IMG/VR virus record: IMGVR_UViG_3300035698_004085
Location: 1-64,000 of that record
Strand: one strand, 5' to 3'
Origin: a virus
Length of the DNA: 64,000 nt
Below are positions 8,924 through 17,668 of the stretch, piece by piece. The notes under the pieces were generated by a model. The model did not search any database and was not told where the DNA came from. It was given only the letters and a program-made list of their open reading frames with translations. Positions within the stretch are counted from its first letter, which is position 1. Every line of letters begins with the position of its first letter. A program made the position numbers and the translations under genes.

Positions 8924-9844
8924 ATGGCATTTAAGAAAGTTTCGTCACTAGAGATTTTAGGAGTTTTATCTCAAGGTCAAACGACTTGGAATAAGACTGC
9001 TGCTTCTCGAACGACTTCTCATTATATGGAGAACAAGTTAGCGATTAACTTGGAAGAGCGTTTAGATGTTGTGGCTGATACTTATAAGATTAGTAGAGAT
9101 GCGAGTGATTATCTTTTGATTCCTGCTAGGGCTAATAGCATTGGTAGGTATAATGCTAATATGGATGGTTGGGAGTTTGATGAGATTCATAGCTTCCGTC
9201 CTACTTTGGGTCTTAGAACCTATTCAACTTACGTTAATAAGCCTCACTTTGTAGAGCATAATGCGACTGAACCTAGTGTTGCTCGTGGATTTATTTTAGA
9301 TGCTCATTTAAATTTGTCTAATGAAGCTGATGAGCTTGTTAAGCAGGCTGTTATGCAGACGATAGGGATTGAGCCTAAGACGGATGCATTTGTAGAAGTT
9401 ATTTTGGCAGTTGACCAGACTAAAGATCCGGTGTTAGCCAAGGCTTATAAGTCTGGAGCTATTAAGACTTTTTCGATGGGTGCTGATGTTGAAGATACTG
9501 TTTGCAATGTTTGTGGAAATGTAGCGACTACTACTTTTGAGTTTTGTTCTTGTGTTGTTTCTAAGTATGCTCGAATGCCTGTCAGAATGGAAGACGGGAC
9601 TATTCGGGTAGCAACTGAGTTGTGCAGGGGTACAGTTTTTCAAGAGTTGTCTGCTGTTGCTGATCCTGCTGATAAGAGTGCCGTGATACAGGATGGTATT
9701 TTAGAGATAGCAAAGGCTGCTTCTATATCAATTACTGCAAATGACTTACAAGAGATTGTTTCTTTTACGGCAAAATACGCTAACGAGATTACGGAATCGG
9801 TAGCTAAAGTTTTTCTTCAATCACTTACAAATAAAGGACTGTAG
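8924..9844 (+). CDS. Prohead maturation serine protease
   Basis: 306 residues from ATG 8924, chosen because AAGGGAG lies 11 bases upstream; the longer TTG start at 8900 would place that site inside the gene. The protein shows the head-protease pattern: His near residue 112 (FVEHNATEP), a beta-strand with AVDQTKDP, Ser about 184 in the FSMG motif, then a Cys cluster (CNVCG at 194-198, CSC at 208-210) and FQELSAVADPA. It lies before scaffold and capsid genes, where such proteases cleave scaffold and the capsid N-terminus during maturation. The Cys cluster could bind zinc. The catalytic assignment is by motif only. Confidence 0.8.
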   Translation: MAFKKVSSLEILGVLSQGQTTWNKTAASRTTSHYMENKLAINLEERLDVVADTYKISRDASDYLLIPARANSIGRYNANMDGWEFDEIHSFRPTLGLRTYSTYVNKPHFVEHNATEPSVARGFILDAHLNLSNEADELVKQAVMQTIGIEPKTDAFVEVILAVDQTKDPVLAKAYKSGAIKTFSMGADVEDTVCNVCGNVATTTFEFCSCVVSKYARMPVRMEDGTIRVATELCRGTVFQELSAVADPADKSAVIQDGILEIAKAASISITANDLQEIVSFTAKYANEITESVAKVFLQSLTNKGL

Positions 9845-9846
9845 CA

Positions 9847-11691
9847 ATGAAAAACAAAGTTAAGTTGTTTGAGACGGTTCTTGGGATTCACGCTAAGGGC
9901 GCAGCTCACTTGTCGGCTAGTGAAAGGTCAACGATTGAGACTGAGACGCAGGAATTGCTTCGTGGTGCTGGTCATAAATTAGCTGCAAAGGCTCCAGAAG
10001 GATTTGATAAACTGTTATCAGAGCTTACTTCTGCTGAGAATGCAGATGACGCTTACGAAATGGTTGTTGGTTTCTTGAAATCGCAAGACGGAATTGACGG
10101 TGGTGATCCTAAAGAAGATGCTCCAATGGACAAGCCTAAAGAGGATTTAATGGATTCTCCAATGGGAGATCCTAAAGAAGATGCCCCAATGGGCGCTCCG
10201 ATGGATAAGCCTAAAGACAAGCCAATGGGCGACGAGAAGTCTGATGACAAACCTAAAGACAAGATGGAAGACAAGCCTTCTGATGAGAAGCCTTCTGATG
10301 AGAAGCCTGAAGACAAGCCTAAGGATAAGATGGAAGACAAGCCTAAGGACAAGTCAATTGGTGATAAAGGTAAGGGCGACAAGGGCAAAGGCGACAAGCT
10401 AATGGACCTTGAAAAAGAGAAGAAAGACATCTTGGCTAGAGCGCGAGCTGCTGGTGATGAAGTTAAAGAAGACATGGCGAAATTGAAAGAAGATAAGGAC
10501 AAGCCTAAGGACAAAGACAAAGATAAAGAGGATGCTCCGATTTCTTCTGAGTCAATGGGCATTAAAGATCCTAAGACTGCTAATAAGGTAACTGTGAAAG
10601 TTACTTCAAGTCGTAATCTGTTGGTTTCATTTGACGGCAAGCCTTTGTTCCATGCGATTCCCAATGTAGAGACTAAAGCTAGTGTATCTTCTTTGAAGAG
10701 ACTTGCTAATAAAGTTTATGGATGGGTTGTTTATGAGGGTGCTGTTGCTGCTGCTACTAAGTGCGGAGCTAAGATCTTGGCTGGAGCTGACGATGACATT
10801 TCTGTTCCTTTTGATGCTGATTTAGGACCTGAGACTTCTCCAGTAACGGAAGACGCTGACGATGTTTTGGCTGATAGTCAAGAGACTCCTGCTAAGTCTA
10901 TTACAGATGATGCTGAATTTGTTTCAGATGAAACCTATGATAAAGTTAATGCTGCTGTAACAGATGATGCTGACGATGTAGTGTCTGAGGCTGTAGAGAC
11001 GCCTTCTAGTGACGTTACTGACGGGCATGAGGATGTGTTAGACGAAGAGCTAGAGACGCCTGCCAACGATACTCAGTCGGATGCTGAGGTTGATTTTAAG
11101 TCTGCTGAGGCTAGCTATAAGCAGCTGTATGCTTCAAGAGCTAAAAAAGAGTCTATTGATCTCAATAAGGCTTTTGTTACTAAATTTATTCGAGCTATTA
11201 AGGTTGCTGCTACCAGGATGAGTCTGAATCATGACGACAATCCTTATAAAGCAGCTTCTATTGATGTTTTAACCTCTGATAATGTGTCTTTCTCAGATGG
11301 TTCCGTTTTAGAGGGATTAGATGAGTCTGCTGCTTCAGAGTTAACTGAGCTAATTGCTAGTGAAGGTCATGAGCCTTTCATTACTCAACTGCTCACAAGG
11401 ACTTCCTCATTGATGAAGAAGTCAGATGAATACTTAGAAGATTTGGAGAGTGACTTGGGAGATCTTAATGTGACTCCTGTAGAAGTTGCACCTGCCAAAT
11501 CTGGTACTAAGAGACGTTCAAGCAAGAGTGAGAAGGTTCGCAAGGCTGCGTCCGATGGAAACTTTGCTTTAACTAATAATCGAGCGCGAGTTACCCGCAC
11601 TCAAAACGAAAACAATGTAGGTGGTCTTCGAGCCGTTATCGGTGACACCCCGCTTTCAAAACTAAGTAAAGTTTTGGCAGGGTCAAGATAA
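9847..11691 (+). CDS. Scaffold/prohead core protein
   Basis: 614 residues between protease and capsid genes, the usual place for a scaffold. Residues about 80-235 are an extreme Lys/Asp/Pro low-complexity region made of repeated KPKDK, DKMEDKPK and DAPM units. A second acidic repeat region (about 320-430) has recurring TDDADDV and ETP motifs. The N-terminal 75 residues and C-terminal 150 residues look ordered and helical; the C-terminus is basic (RRSSKSEKVRK), as expected for capsid-binding scaffold ends. It is likely cut by the protease and lost from mature heads. The role is inferred from position and composition. Confidence 0.65.
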   Translation: MKNKVKLFETVLGIHAKGAAHLSASERSTIETETQELLRGAGHKLAAKAPEGFDKLLSELTSAENADDAYEMVVGFLKSQDGIDGGDPKEDAPMDKPKEDLMDSPMGDPKEDAPMGAPMDKPKDKPMGDEKSDDKPKDKMEDKPSDEKPSDEKPEDKPKDKMEDKPKDKSIGDKGKGDKGKGDKLMDLEKEKKDILARARAAGDEVKEDMAKLKEDKDKPKDKDKDKEDAPISSESMGIKDPKTANKVTVKVTSSRNLLVSFDGKPLFHAIPNVETKASVSSLKRLANKVYGWVVYEGAVAAATKCGAKILAGADDDISVPFDADLGPETSPVTEDADDVLADSQETPAKSITDDAEFVSDETYDKVNAAVTDDADDVVSEAVETPSSDVTDGHEDVLDEELETPANDTQSDAEVDFKSAEASYKQLYASRAKKESIDLNKAFVTKFIRAIKVAATRMSLNHDDNPYKAASIDVLTSDNVSFSDGSVLEGLDESAASELTELIASEGHEPFITQLLTRTSSLMKKSDEYLEDLESDLGDLNVTPVEVAPAKSGTKRRSSKSEKVRKAASDGNFALTNNRARVTRTQNENNVGGLRAVIGDTPLSKLSKVLAGSR

Positions 11692-11721
11692 CAGTAAGGA
11701 AACCCAGACAAGGAGTCTGAA

Positions 11722-12483
11722 ATGAGTCTTAGTACAAGAAGAGAAGCATTTCGTGTAGACACTGTAGCGCGTGGTATTGACCACCTGCGGACCCAGTACA
11801 CCACAGCATATGGCGATTACGTTGCAAATGCAACTACTACGTTCGATGCCGGTCAACTGGTGGACCTAAACAGTGATAGCGAAATTATTCAATCAGTTGG
11901 TGCCGCACCATTTGGTTGGACGCGATATAACAAGAACACTGGGTTCTATGGTTCTGTCGTTGGTGAGTACATTCAACTGAATGCACTAGCTGATACTAGC
12001 CTAGCGCATGCTAACGTTAGAGCAGCAGCTGGTGGGTTGCTTGGTGTTCGCGTTGCAGCAGCACTTACTGGTGCGGCTTATGCGGAAGCAACTGATTATA
12101 CAGTTACTTATGCTAGTGGTCTTATCAAGCGTCAAGTGGCACCCGGCGGAACTATCCCAGATGGTGGATACGTCTACGTTACTTATCAGTATACGCTGAC
12201 AGCTCTTGAGCTTGCTGATGATGGTCACAACTTCTGGAATCTAGACGACGACATTACTATTCAAGGTGGAAAAGTAACTGTCATTACTGGTCCCGCAACT
12301 ATTTACACAACTGCTTATGACCCAAGTATTACTTATTCTATCAATGATGCATTGACCGCAGGAACGACTGCTGAATTGCTAGCTGGAATGGTAACTGTGG
12401 GTGGAGCTGGCTTGGCTATTGGGTTTGTTATTCAGATTCCAACGCCTGCTGATCCTTTCCTTGGCATTAAGTACAGCGGCTAA
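11722..12483 (+). CDS. Candidate capsid decoration protein
   Basis: 253 residues, Ala/Gly/Thr/Tyr-rich and beta-strand-rich, starting MSLSTRREAFRVDTVARGID. AAGGAG lies 9 bases before the ATG. It sits between scaffold and major capsid genes, where head decoration or stabilising proteins are common. Short features such as VGEYIQLNALAD and LGIKY at the end recall decoration proteins of other phages, but I do not recognise a named family. Other options are a head fibre or a second capsid subunit. Confidence 0.5.
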   Translation: MSLSTRREAFRVDTVARGIDHLRTQYTTAYGDYVANATTTFDAGQLVDLNSDSEIIQSVGAAPFGWTRYNKNTGFYGSVVGEYIQLNALADTSLAHANVRAAAGGLLGVRVAAALTGAAYAEATDYTVTYASGLIKRQVAPGGTIPDGGYVYVTYQYTLTALELADDGHNFWNLDDDITIQGGKVTVITGPATIYTTAYDPSITYSINDALTAGTTAELLAGMVTVGGAGLAIGFVIQIPTPADPFLGIKYSG

Positions 12484-12497
12484 TAGGAGGCTTTAAA

Positions 12498-13706
12498 ATG
12501 AAAAAGAATAATCCTTATCGTAAGCTTGCAAAACGAGCTACTAAGCCTGCTGCTTCTAAAAAAGCACCTCGTAGGCTAGCTGCTCGTCCGAAGACTCGGC
12601 TGCAATCTAAGAATGATGAACAACTGTTTGACGAGAGTGGTGCGTTTAACCCTCAGTCCTACGACCGTAAATCTTCACGGGGCGCGTCTGCAGGTAAAAG
12701 TAACCGTCGCATGTTTAATGCTAGTGGTGAGATTAATGCTCATGACAAGCGTGATGCGCTAACACAAATTTATCAGCTCTTAGGTAATGTTACTAAGAAG
12801 AATGCTGGTAGTTTGTCTTTCCACAACGCTGATGAGCCTTCTATTAGTGTTGACGAAAAGCGTCAGATTATGGCTGCTGCTCTTCGTGATCCTTCTGGTG
12901 CTGGATTCCATCAAGTAGGTCAAGAGCTTGCTCTCCCTATTAAGGTTATCCTTGACTATGAAGGTTTTGCTCGTAAACTGTTTAGGGTTCGCAAGCTAGG
13001 TCAAGCCGAGCTTTTCCGGGTACCCAAAGACATCCGTTCGGTTGCTTATATTATTGGTCAAGATGGTCAGACTCCTGAAGCTCGCATCAAGACTAAGTAT
13101 ATCACTCCTGAAGAGTTCAAGGTAACGTCCTTCCCGTCTATTGACATCCAGGACATCTATCAAATGAACTTCGACGTTTTGGAGCGTGCGCAAGATACGG
13201 CACGTCAAGAGATCGAACTCCAAGAAGACAAAGCTGGTATCAATATTCTGGATCGCGCTGCGACTACCATTAATAACGTTACTACTTTTGCTTCTCTGGG
13301 TGTTGGCGCTTTTGAAGACGTTCGCTATCAGGTTGAGCAACATCGTCTCCTGGTTGAGAATTTCTGGATTGCTCGTGCAGAGCTTTCTGACATCGTTAAG
13401 AATATGTCAACTGCGGTTGATCCTGTAACTGAGCGTGAGTTGATTCTCAGTGGTTACATTGGCAATATCCTTAATGCTCAGATTATGACTGCTGCTGGTA
13501 CAGGCGTTGAAGAAGTTATTCCTGCGGGGACCTTCTATGCGACTACCGGAAGTGATTATCTTGGTGAGATGGGTGAGCGAATTAGTCTCTTCTCCGAGCC
13601 TTACAATAAGTACAACCAACAGGAAACTGTTAAGGGTTGGGCGTTCGTAGAAATGATTGGTTTCGTTATTCCTAACTCCAAGGCAGCTGCTAAGGGTATG
13701 AAATAA
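12498..13706 (+). CDS. Major capsid protein
   Basis: 402 residues with an Arg/Lys-rich N-terminus (about 1-40) that may be removed by the prohead protease. Residues about 135-400 read like an HK97-fold capsid protein, with an extended strand region (YITPEEFKV), a long spine helix (FDVLERAQDTARQEIELQED) and a P-domain ending in GWAFVEMIGFVIPN. The preceding scaffold and protease and the following strong terminator fit the most heavily expressed head gene. The Shine-Dalgarno sequence is AGGAGG, 9 bases before ATG. Confidence 0.85.
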   Translation: MKKNNPYRKLAKRATKPAASKKAPRRLAARPKTRLQSKNDEQLFDESGAFNPQSYDRKSSRGASAGKSNRRMFNASGEINAHDKRDALTQIYQLLGNVTKKNAGSLSFHNADEPSISVDEKRQIMAAALRDPSGAGFHQVGQELALPIKVILDYEGFARKLFRVRKLGQAELFRVPKDIRSVAYIIGQDGQTPEARIKTKYITPEEFKVTSFPSIDIQDIYQMNFDVLERAQDTARQEIELQEDKAGINILDRAATTINNVTTFASLGVGAFEDVRYQVEQHRLLVENFWIARAELSDIVKNMSTAVDPVTERELILSGYIGNILNAQIMTAAGTGVEEVIPAGTFYATTGSDYLGEMGERISLFSEPYNKYNQQETVKGWAFVEMIGFVIPNSKAAAKGMK

Positions 13707-13718
13707 TTAAGTCTTATT

Positions 13719-13776
13719 AAGTAAAGGGGTTGGGTGAGTTTCCCTCCTTTCTCTCACCCTTCCCTTTACTTTTTTA
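13719..13776 (+). terminator. Rho-independent terminator after capsid gene
   Basis: A long inverted repeat: AGTAAAGGG-gtt-GGGTGAG (13720-13738) pairs with CTCACCC-tt-CCCTTTACT (13753-13770), with a pyrimidine-rich loop and a run of T residues at 13770-13775. It is the clearest terminator in the window and ends the protease-scaffold-capsid transcript. Confidence 0.85.
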
Positions 13777-13827
13777 TTTAACCCCTTGACTAATACTGGT
13801 TAAGGGAGTTCAGCGAAAGCTGGGGAT

Positions 13828-14688
13828 ATGTCTAAAGAGAAAAATATTCCGGTCTTAGATCTCAGTGATCATTTTCTCTCATATACTTCTCCTGCTAAAG
13901 CTAGGCTTTTGATTAAGTCTGGAAGAGCTTTCGCGTTTAGCAAAGACCCCTTCATGATTAAAATGAGGGGAGAAGTGGAAGAGAACGCAATGAAAAGAAC
14001 TGTATCAAATCAACGAAGAGCCGTAGTCACAAACTTTACTAAATACTTTCAAAAAGAGCGTGAAGTATATGTGCAAAATATGGGTTCAACTCAGATCTCT
14101 CTAGCTTTTAAATTGGATGGTCAGGATACTTATATTCTGATTCCTAGAACTCGTAAGCCTTATAATCTTACTCAACATGTTCCTTTTATGGCTATTAAAA
14201 ACTCTACTGATTTCAGAGCTATTATTAACCGGAGAAATCCCCCGATTCTAAAGCTGATTGAAGAAGAGGAATTCCTTGAGTATTATGATAGATTAGCTGC
14301 TAGAAACTCTACTACGTTTGAGGAAGAGCTGTCAAAAGCTGAAGAGGCTCAATATGGTCTAATGGACAAGCGAGTTGTCGGTACTGAGAGAATAGCTCGT
14401 GAGATGGAGCAACAGCTTGAGAAGAAGATGGATGAATTAGAGAAGCCTGATTCAACTCATCCTCAAATAGTTGGTTTTTGTGCGAAAGCTGATAAAGAGT
14501 ATATGCCAAGGTTAAAGGCTGAAGACTTTATTGAAGAGTTAGAGGCTCTAGAGCACGAATTGTCTCCAGAAGACTGGGAATTCGTCTCTACAAAGGGTGT
14601 ATATAAGACTGTAAAGAACTTTGCTGCTAAGAAACTAGATGTTCTTACCTCGTCTGAAGAAGATGATGATCCCAACGCTGATCTCTAA
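13828..14688 (+). CDS. Head/neck-region protein with IscB-like (RRXRR/PLMP) N-terminal motif
   Basis: 286 residues. Residues about 8-45 read VLDLSDHFLSYTSPAKARLL then KSGRAFAFSKDPFMIKM, closely matching the N-terminal segment of IscB/RRXRR proteins (pattern: Pro-Ala-x-Ala-Arg-x-Leu-Leu-x-x-Gly-Lys/Arg-Ala, then Pro-Phe-x-Ile-x-Leu/Met). No RuvC or HNH residues follow, so it is not a nuclease of that type. The middle (FTKYFQKEREVYVQNMG) looks like a beta-rich structural domain and residues 165-240 form a charged coiled coil; the end is very acidic. Position after the capsid suggests a virion or head-completion role. A weak promoter-like CTTGAC is at 13785-13790. Confidence 0.55.
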   Translation: MSKEKNIPVLDLSDHFLSYTSPAKARLLIKSGRAFAFSKDPFMIKMRGEVEENAMKRTVSNQRRAVVTNFTKYFQKEREVYVQNMGSTQISLAFKLDGQDTYILIPRTRKPYNLTQHVPFMAIKNSTDFRAIINRRNPPILKLIEEEEFLEYYDRLAARNSTTFEEELSKAEEAQYGLMDKRVVGTERIAREMEQQLEKKMDELEKPDSTHPQIVGFCAKADKEYMPRLKAEDFIEELEALEHELSPEDWEFVSTKGVYKTVKNFAAKKLDVLTSSEEDDDPNADL

Positions 14689-14718
14689 TAACTAATAAAA
14701 TCCTTCCCTTTTAAATCT

Positions 14719-14740
14719 CCTACAACTTTTCTGTTAAACT
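14719..14740 (+). promoter_or_regulatory. Late-type promoter candidate P3
   Basis: TTTAAA, three bases, CCTACA (14719-14724), 10 bases, TAAACT (14735-14740), about 40 bases before the start at 14782. Confidence 0.55.
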
Positions 14741-14781
14741 AGATAATGAGATTGGTTTATCTATAAGGAGATTTACGCAAA

Positions 14782-15204
14782 ATGTCACAATATCTTGAAA
14801 CGACTAAAGTACTAACGATAGGTGTCGGCGCTTCAGACAGGATTTGGGCAGCTCCTTCGGGCGTGCCTGTTCAAAAGACAACTGTTTGGGTTCAAGCAAA
14901 AGCTTTGAGCGCTGTAGATATAGATTATGAAGTGTTTTTGGGTGGTTATTTTACTGTAGCAGCTCCTTTCACTTCTGGAGCTACTCATAGCGGTGGTGTA
15001 TCACAAGGTGCTGCGGCTGCGGTTGGGGGTGCCTCTACGGAATTATGCCATAAGGTATTTGACGATGCTTCTCATTTTCCTATTAACAATCCTAACTCTG
15101 TTTCTTTTCCAGCGGCATACGTTACTGAGTTTACGAATAACTCAGCAGGCATAGTAGAACTACACGTTACGTTCATTCAGCAAACTATTGGAAGTAACGT
15201 TTAA
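14782..15204 (+). CDS. Hypothetical beta-rich structural protein
   Basis: 140 residues, rich in Ala, Gly, Val and Thr, with no recognised family. The pattern (KTTVWVQAK, ELHVTFIQQT at the end) suggests a small beta-sandwich virion protein. It has its own promoter P3 and a good AAGGAG site 11 bases before ATG, so it may be made in quantity and could be a capsid-decorating protein. It heads the transcript leading into the membrane-protein cassette. Confidence 0.55.
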   Translation: MSQYLETTKVLTIGVGASDRIWAAPSGVPVQKTTVWVQAKALSAVDIDYEVFLGGYFTVAAPFTSGATHSGGVSQGAAAAVGGASTELCHKVFDDASHFPINNPNSVSFPAAYVTEFTNNSAGIVELHVTFIQQTIGSNV

Positions 15205-15214
15205 GGAGTTTATA

Positions 15215-15520
15215 ATGATTGAAGAAATACTAACTACTTACGGAATCTATATTGCTATTGTTTTTGTAATTCATTTTCTGATTTTAGGATTAAAGAAAAC
15301 CTTCAAATCTTTCTTTGAGGGTGACGTAGGGAATAAGATACTTTATTTTTTGCCTGTTCTTTTCGGTGCAGCACTTGGTTTATTCTTACCTGAAGAGTCT
15401 TTAAAGATCCAGCTCCTTTACGGAGCTGCGCTTGGGACAAGTGCTCAAACTATTTATACGTGGGTGACTAAGCTCTTTATAAAAAAGATGAAAGACACTG
15501 AAGTAGAACTGGAAGAATAG
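15215..15520 (+). CDS. Small membrane protein, holin-like
   Basis: 101 residues from ATG 15215, chosen because AAGGAG lies seven bases upstream. Three hydrophobic segments are visible: about residues 9-27 (YIAIVFVIHFLILGL), 42-58 (ILYFLPVLFGAALGLF) and 66-82 (QLLYGAALGTSAQTIY), with a charged tail (IKKMKDTEVELEE). Size, segment number and charged C-terminus fit a holin, but no family is certain. Its neighbours also encode membrane proteins, giving a compact cassette. Confidence 0.5.
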   Translation: MIEEILTTYGIYIAIVFVIHFLILGLKKTFKSFFEGDVGNKILYFLPVLFGAALGLFLPEESLKIQLLYGAALGTSAQTIYTWVTKLFIKKMKDTEVELEE

Positions 15521-15543
15521 AAGCATAACTAATTGGAGGGTTT

Positions 15544-15894
15544 ATGCGGACTCTAAAGAAAATCTGGGCATTCATCAAGAAGCATTATAAAGGTATCCTA
15601 GCTGCCTTGGGCGTCATACTATCAGTTATTGCCTTATTTACGGTAAGGAATAGCTATGTTGACTCTCAAATTAAGCGTAGGAGATTAGACATTGCTAAAC
15701 GTCATAAAGAGATTATTGCTCTTCAAGGCGAGAAGGAGATGTTGTCTTTAATGAATGCTGCTACTTCAGAAGAGCTAGCGGCTCTGGACAAGCGTATAGC
15801 GCTTACAGATCAAGACATCATAAAAGCTAGAGCAGAAGTGCGTAAACTTACTCTAGCACAGAAGATTAAAAAGTTCGATGAGTTGGGTTATTAA
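15544..15894 (+). CDS. Membrane-anchored coiled-coil protein, inner-membrane spanin-like
   Basis: 116 residues: short basic cytoplasmic start, one membrane helix at about 18-34 (GILAALGVILSVIALF), then a long charged coiled coil (residues 40-112). This is the topology of an i-spanin (Rz-like), which joins with an outer-membrane partner to disrupt the envelope in Gram-negative hosts. A tail or signalling coiled-coil protein is also possible. It lies in the same cassette as the holin-like gene. Confidence 0.45.
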   Translation: MRTLKKIWAFIKKHYKGILAALGVILSVIALFTVRNSYVDSQIKRRRLDIAKRHKEIIALQGEKEMLSLMNAATSEELAALDKRIALTDQDIIKARAEVRKLTLAQKIKKFDELGY

Positions 15895-15895
15895 A

Positions 15896-16339
15896 ATGAA
15901 GTATCTATTTATTATACTTTTGACATGTTTAATACCTGCTATGACTCTTTCTCAGAACAAAGTTGAGATGGAGCATGAAGGTGTTCCTGGTTTTTGGTTT
16001 GATGAAGCAACCGGAACAAAAATGCTCTTAGACCTTACAGAATTTCATGTTTTAAAACTTGAGAAGATTCCAGCTTTAAACCTGAAGATAAAGAAATTAG
16101 AGTTTGGTATTCAAACGCTAGAACTCGAATTAATAGTAACCGAAAAGATTGCGGCTAAATGGGAAACGCAATTCGGTAAAGTAGATGAATTAAGAGTAAA
16201 AGAGGTTGAGAGACTTCAAGAGAAACTAAATAGCAAAGATAGATGGTATAAGTCTCCTCCCGTATACTTAATCTCTGGTGTAATTTTGGGAGGACTTTTA
16301 GCGGTAGGCTTAAACTATGGTCTACAAGAGGTAAGATAA
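15896..16339 (+). CDS. Secreted coiled-coil protein with C-terminal membrane helix
   Basis: 147 residues from ATG 15896, two bases after the previous stop. A signal peptide is visible (MKYLFIILLTCLIPAMTLSQ), then residues about 55-115 form a coiled coil (LEKIPALNLKIKKLEF, VKEVERLQEKLN) and the end has a second hydrophobic helix (YLISGVILGGLLAVGLNYGL). There is no lipobox (TCLIPA has Cys but no lipoprotein pattern). It may work with the preceding gene in envelope disruption; the exact role is unknown. Confidence 0.5.
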   Translation: MKYLFIILLTCLIPAMTLSQNKVEMEHEGVPGFWFDEATGTKMLLDLTEFHVLKLEKIPALNLKIKKLEFGIQTLELELIVTEKIAAKWETQFGKVDELRVKEVERLQEKLNSKDRWYKSPPVYLISGVILGGLLAVGLNYGLQEVR

Positions 16340-16340
16340 A

Positions 16341-16727
16341 ATGTCTACAGCAACAATAGCAGGGACTGTAACTTTCCCAATATCGGTTGGAGGTCCTAGT
16401 GCGGCAATGGTACTTGGCTCACCTGACGTAAACCCTGATTCAACTACGGGTCCTACTCTAACCTTTTCTGAGCAGATGTGTAATACTTATAGCGTTACTA
16501 TTGCTGCGTCTCCTTTTACGGTTCCTTTTGGTAGTATTACTTCAGGAGATATTCTTTATATTGGAACTGACCAAGCACTAACAGTTCTTCTTAATGGAGG
16601 AGCGGAGTCTTTCTCAATCGCCGCTGGTGGGTTTATAATGATTTATCTAGGATCTTGTACGGGAGCGGTTTTAACCGCGACGACTTTGGATGCTGTTGTT
16701 CAGGTTGCTCTCTTAGGCAGCGAATAG
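16341..16727 (+). CDS. Hypothetical structural protein
   Basis: 128 residues starting one base after the previous stop. Thr/Gly/Ala-rich, beta-strand pattern (VTIAASPFTVPFGSIT, FSIAAGGFIMIYLGS). No family recognised. Compact size and strand-rich composition resemble small virion proteins such as head-fibre or connector components. It marks the return from the membrane cassette to virion-type genes. Confidence 0.5.
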   Translation: MSTATIAGTVTFPISVGGPSAAMVLGSPDVNPDSTTGPTLTFSEQMCNTYSVTIAASPFTVPFGSITSGDILYIGTDQALTVLLNGGAESFSIAAGGFIMIYLGSCTGAVLTATTLDAVVQVALLGSE

Positions 16728-16750
16728 AGCGTATTAAAGGATAAATAACT

Positions 16751-17665
16751 ATGCTTATTCAGCCAACCCTAAATAGTCCTTCGGTACTTGACGCTCCAAG
16801 CATGATGACGCTTAACTCTAAGCGCTATCTCGATATAACTTTTCAGGATGATACTGGGAATCCTGTTGATATAGACGAGACTATTGATGCAACTGGTACT
16901 TCTAGGGGAGAGTTAGAGCTATCTGTAACTAATTACTCTACTACTGAAATACTATACAGCTCATATTGGCCAAATATTACTCCAACGACTCGCAGAATTG
17001 ATCACCCAGCTCTTGGGAAATACCGAGTTCACTGGGGTATAGAGAGTGGTGAATCTGATAAGTTATCACCTCTACTTTTCTCTTGGCACGTCAGAGAGAC
17101 TACGGGTTCTGAAGATATTTATAGAACTCAATTGGTTGAAATAGTATCTCCGAAGGTTTTATCTCTTCTTCCTAGATTTAGGTTAATGTTGGATAAGAGT
17201 ATTAAGGTAGTGGTTCCTGAGGAGTACTGTACACTAGGTTTTAGTGATTCTCAGCTGCTTGTTTATTTGAATATGGGTCTATCTTACATCAATACATCTC
17301 AGCCTTATCCGACGTGGCAGTCGTTGGATTCCTTTCCAATTGATCATGGTTTGGACGTATTGATTAAAGCTGCTTTAGCTAGCGCTTTAATGTCTCAAAC
17401 GCTTTTTTCTATCGACACAGATATTCCAAGCTTCAGTTCGCAGGGTAATAGCTTCGTTATTACCCATGCTCAACAACTAAAGGGAGTAAGGGATAGCCTA
17501 GTAGCAGAGTTAAATAAGCAGATTAGAGAGTTTAAACTGCAGTACGTAGGCTCAGGATCTATTGGAGCAGAGATAAGAATTGGTTACGGATTCTATGCGA
17601 TGCTTAACGCATCGCCTCCTGGATCACTGTTTAGAGGAGTTTTCAGCGGTGGAGGCGGTAGCTAA
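16751..17665 (+). CDS. Neck/connector-type protein, hypothetical
   Basis: 304 residues. The N-terminal half is beta-rich with an Ig-like look (RYLDITFQDDTGNPVDID, GKYRVHWGIESGE). The C-terminal half is helical, with FSDSQLLVYLNMGLSYIN and a long charged helix (LNKQIREFKLQY). Position between capsid and sheath genes suggests a head-completion or neck protein. No named family is recognised. The C-terminus ends in a Gly-rich run. Confidence 0.5.
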   Translation: MLIQPTLNSPSVLDAPSMMTLNSKRYLDITFQDDTGNPVDIDETIDATGTSRGELELSVTNYSTTEILYSSYWPNITPTTRRIDHPALGKYRVHWGIESGESDKLSPLLFSWHVRETTGSEDIYRTQLVEIVSPKVLSLLPRFRLMLDKSIKVVVPEEYCTLGFSDSQLLVYLNMGLSYINTSQPYPTWQSLDSFPIDHGLDVLIKAALASALMSQTLFSIDTDIPSFSSQGNSFVITHAQQLKGVRDSLVAELNKQIREFKLQYVGSGSIGAEIRIGYGFYAMLNASPPGSLFRGVFSGGGGS

Positions 17666-17668
17666 AAA

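Noticed and set aside
10053-10664. Antisense ORF across the scaffold repeats
   Set aside because: Leu/Ser-rich shadow of the Lys/Asp-rich scaffold codons with no start signal.
13828-14688. IscB-type RNA-guided nuclease
   Set aside because: Only the N-terminal motif matches; no RuvC Asp/Glu residues or HNH follow, and no guide RNA-like element is seen nearby.
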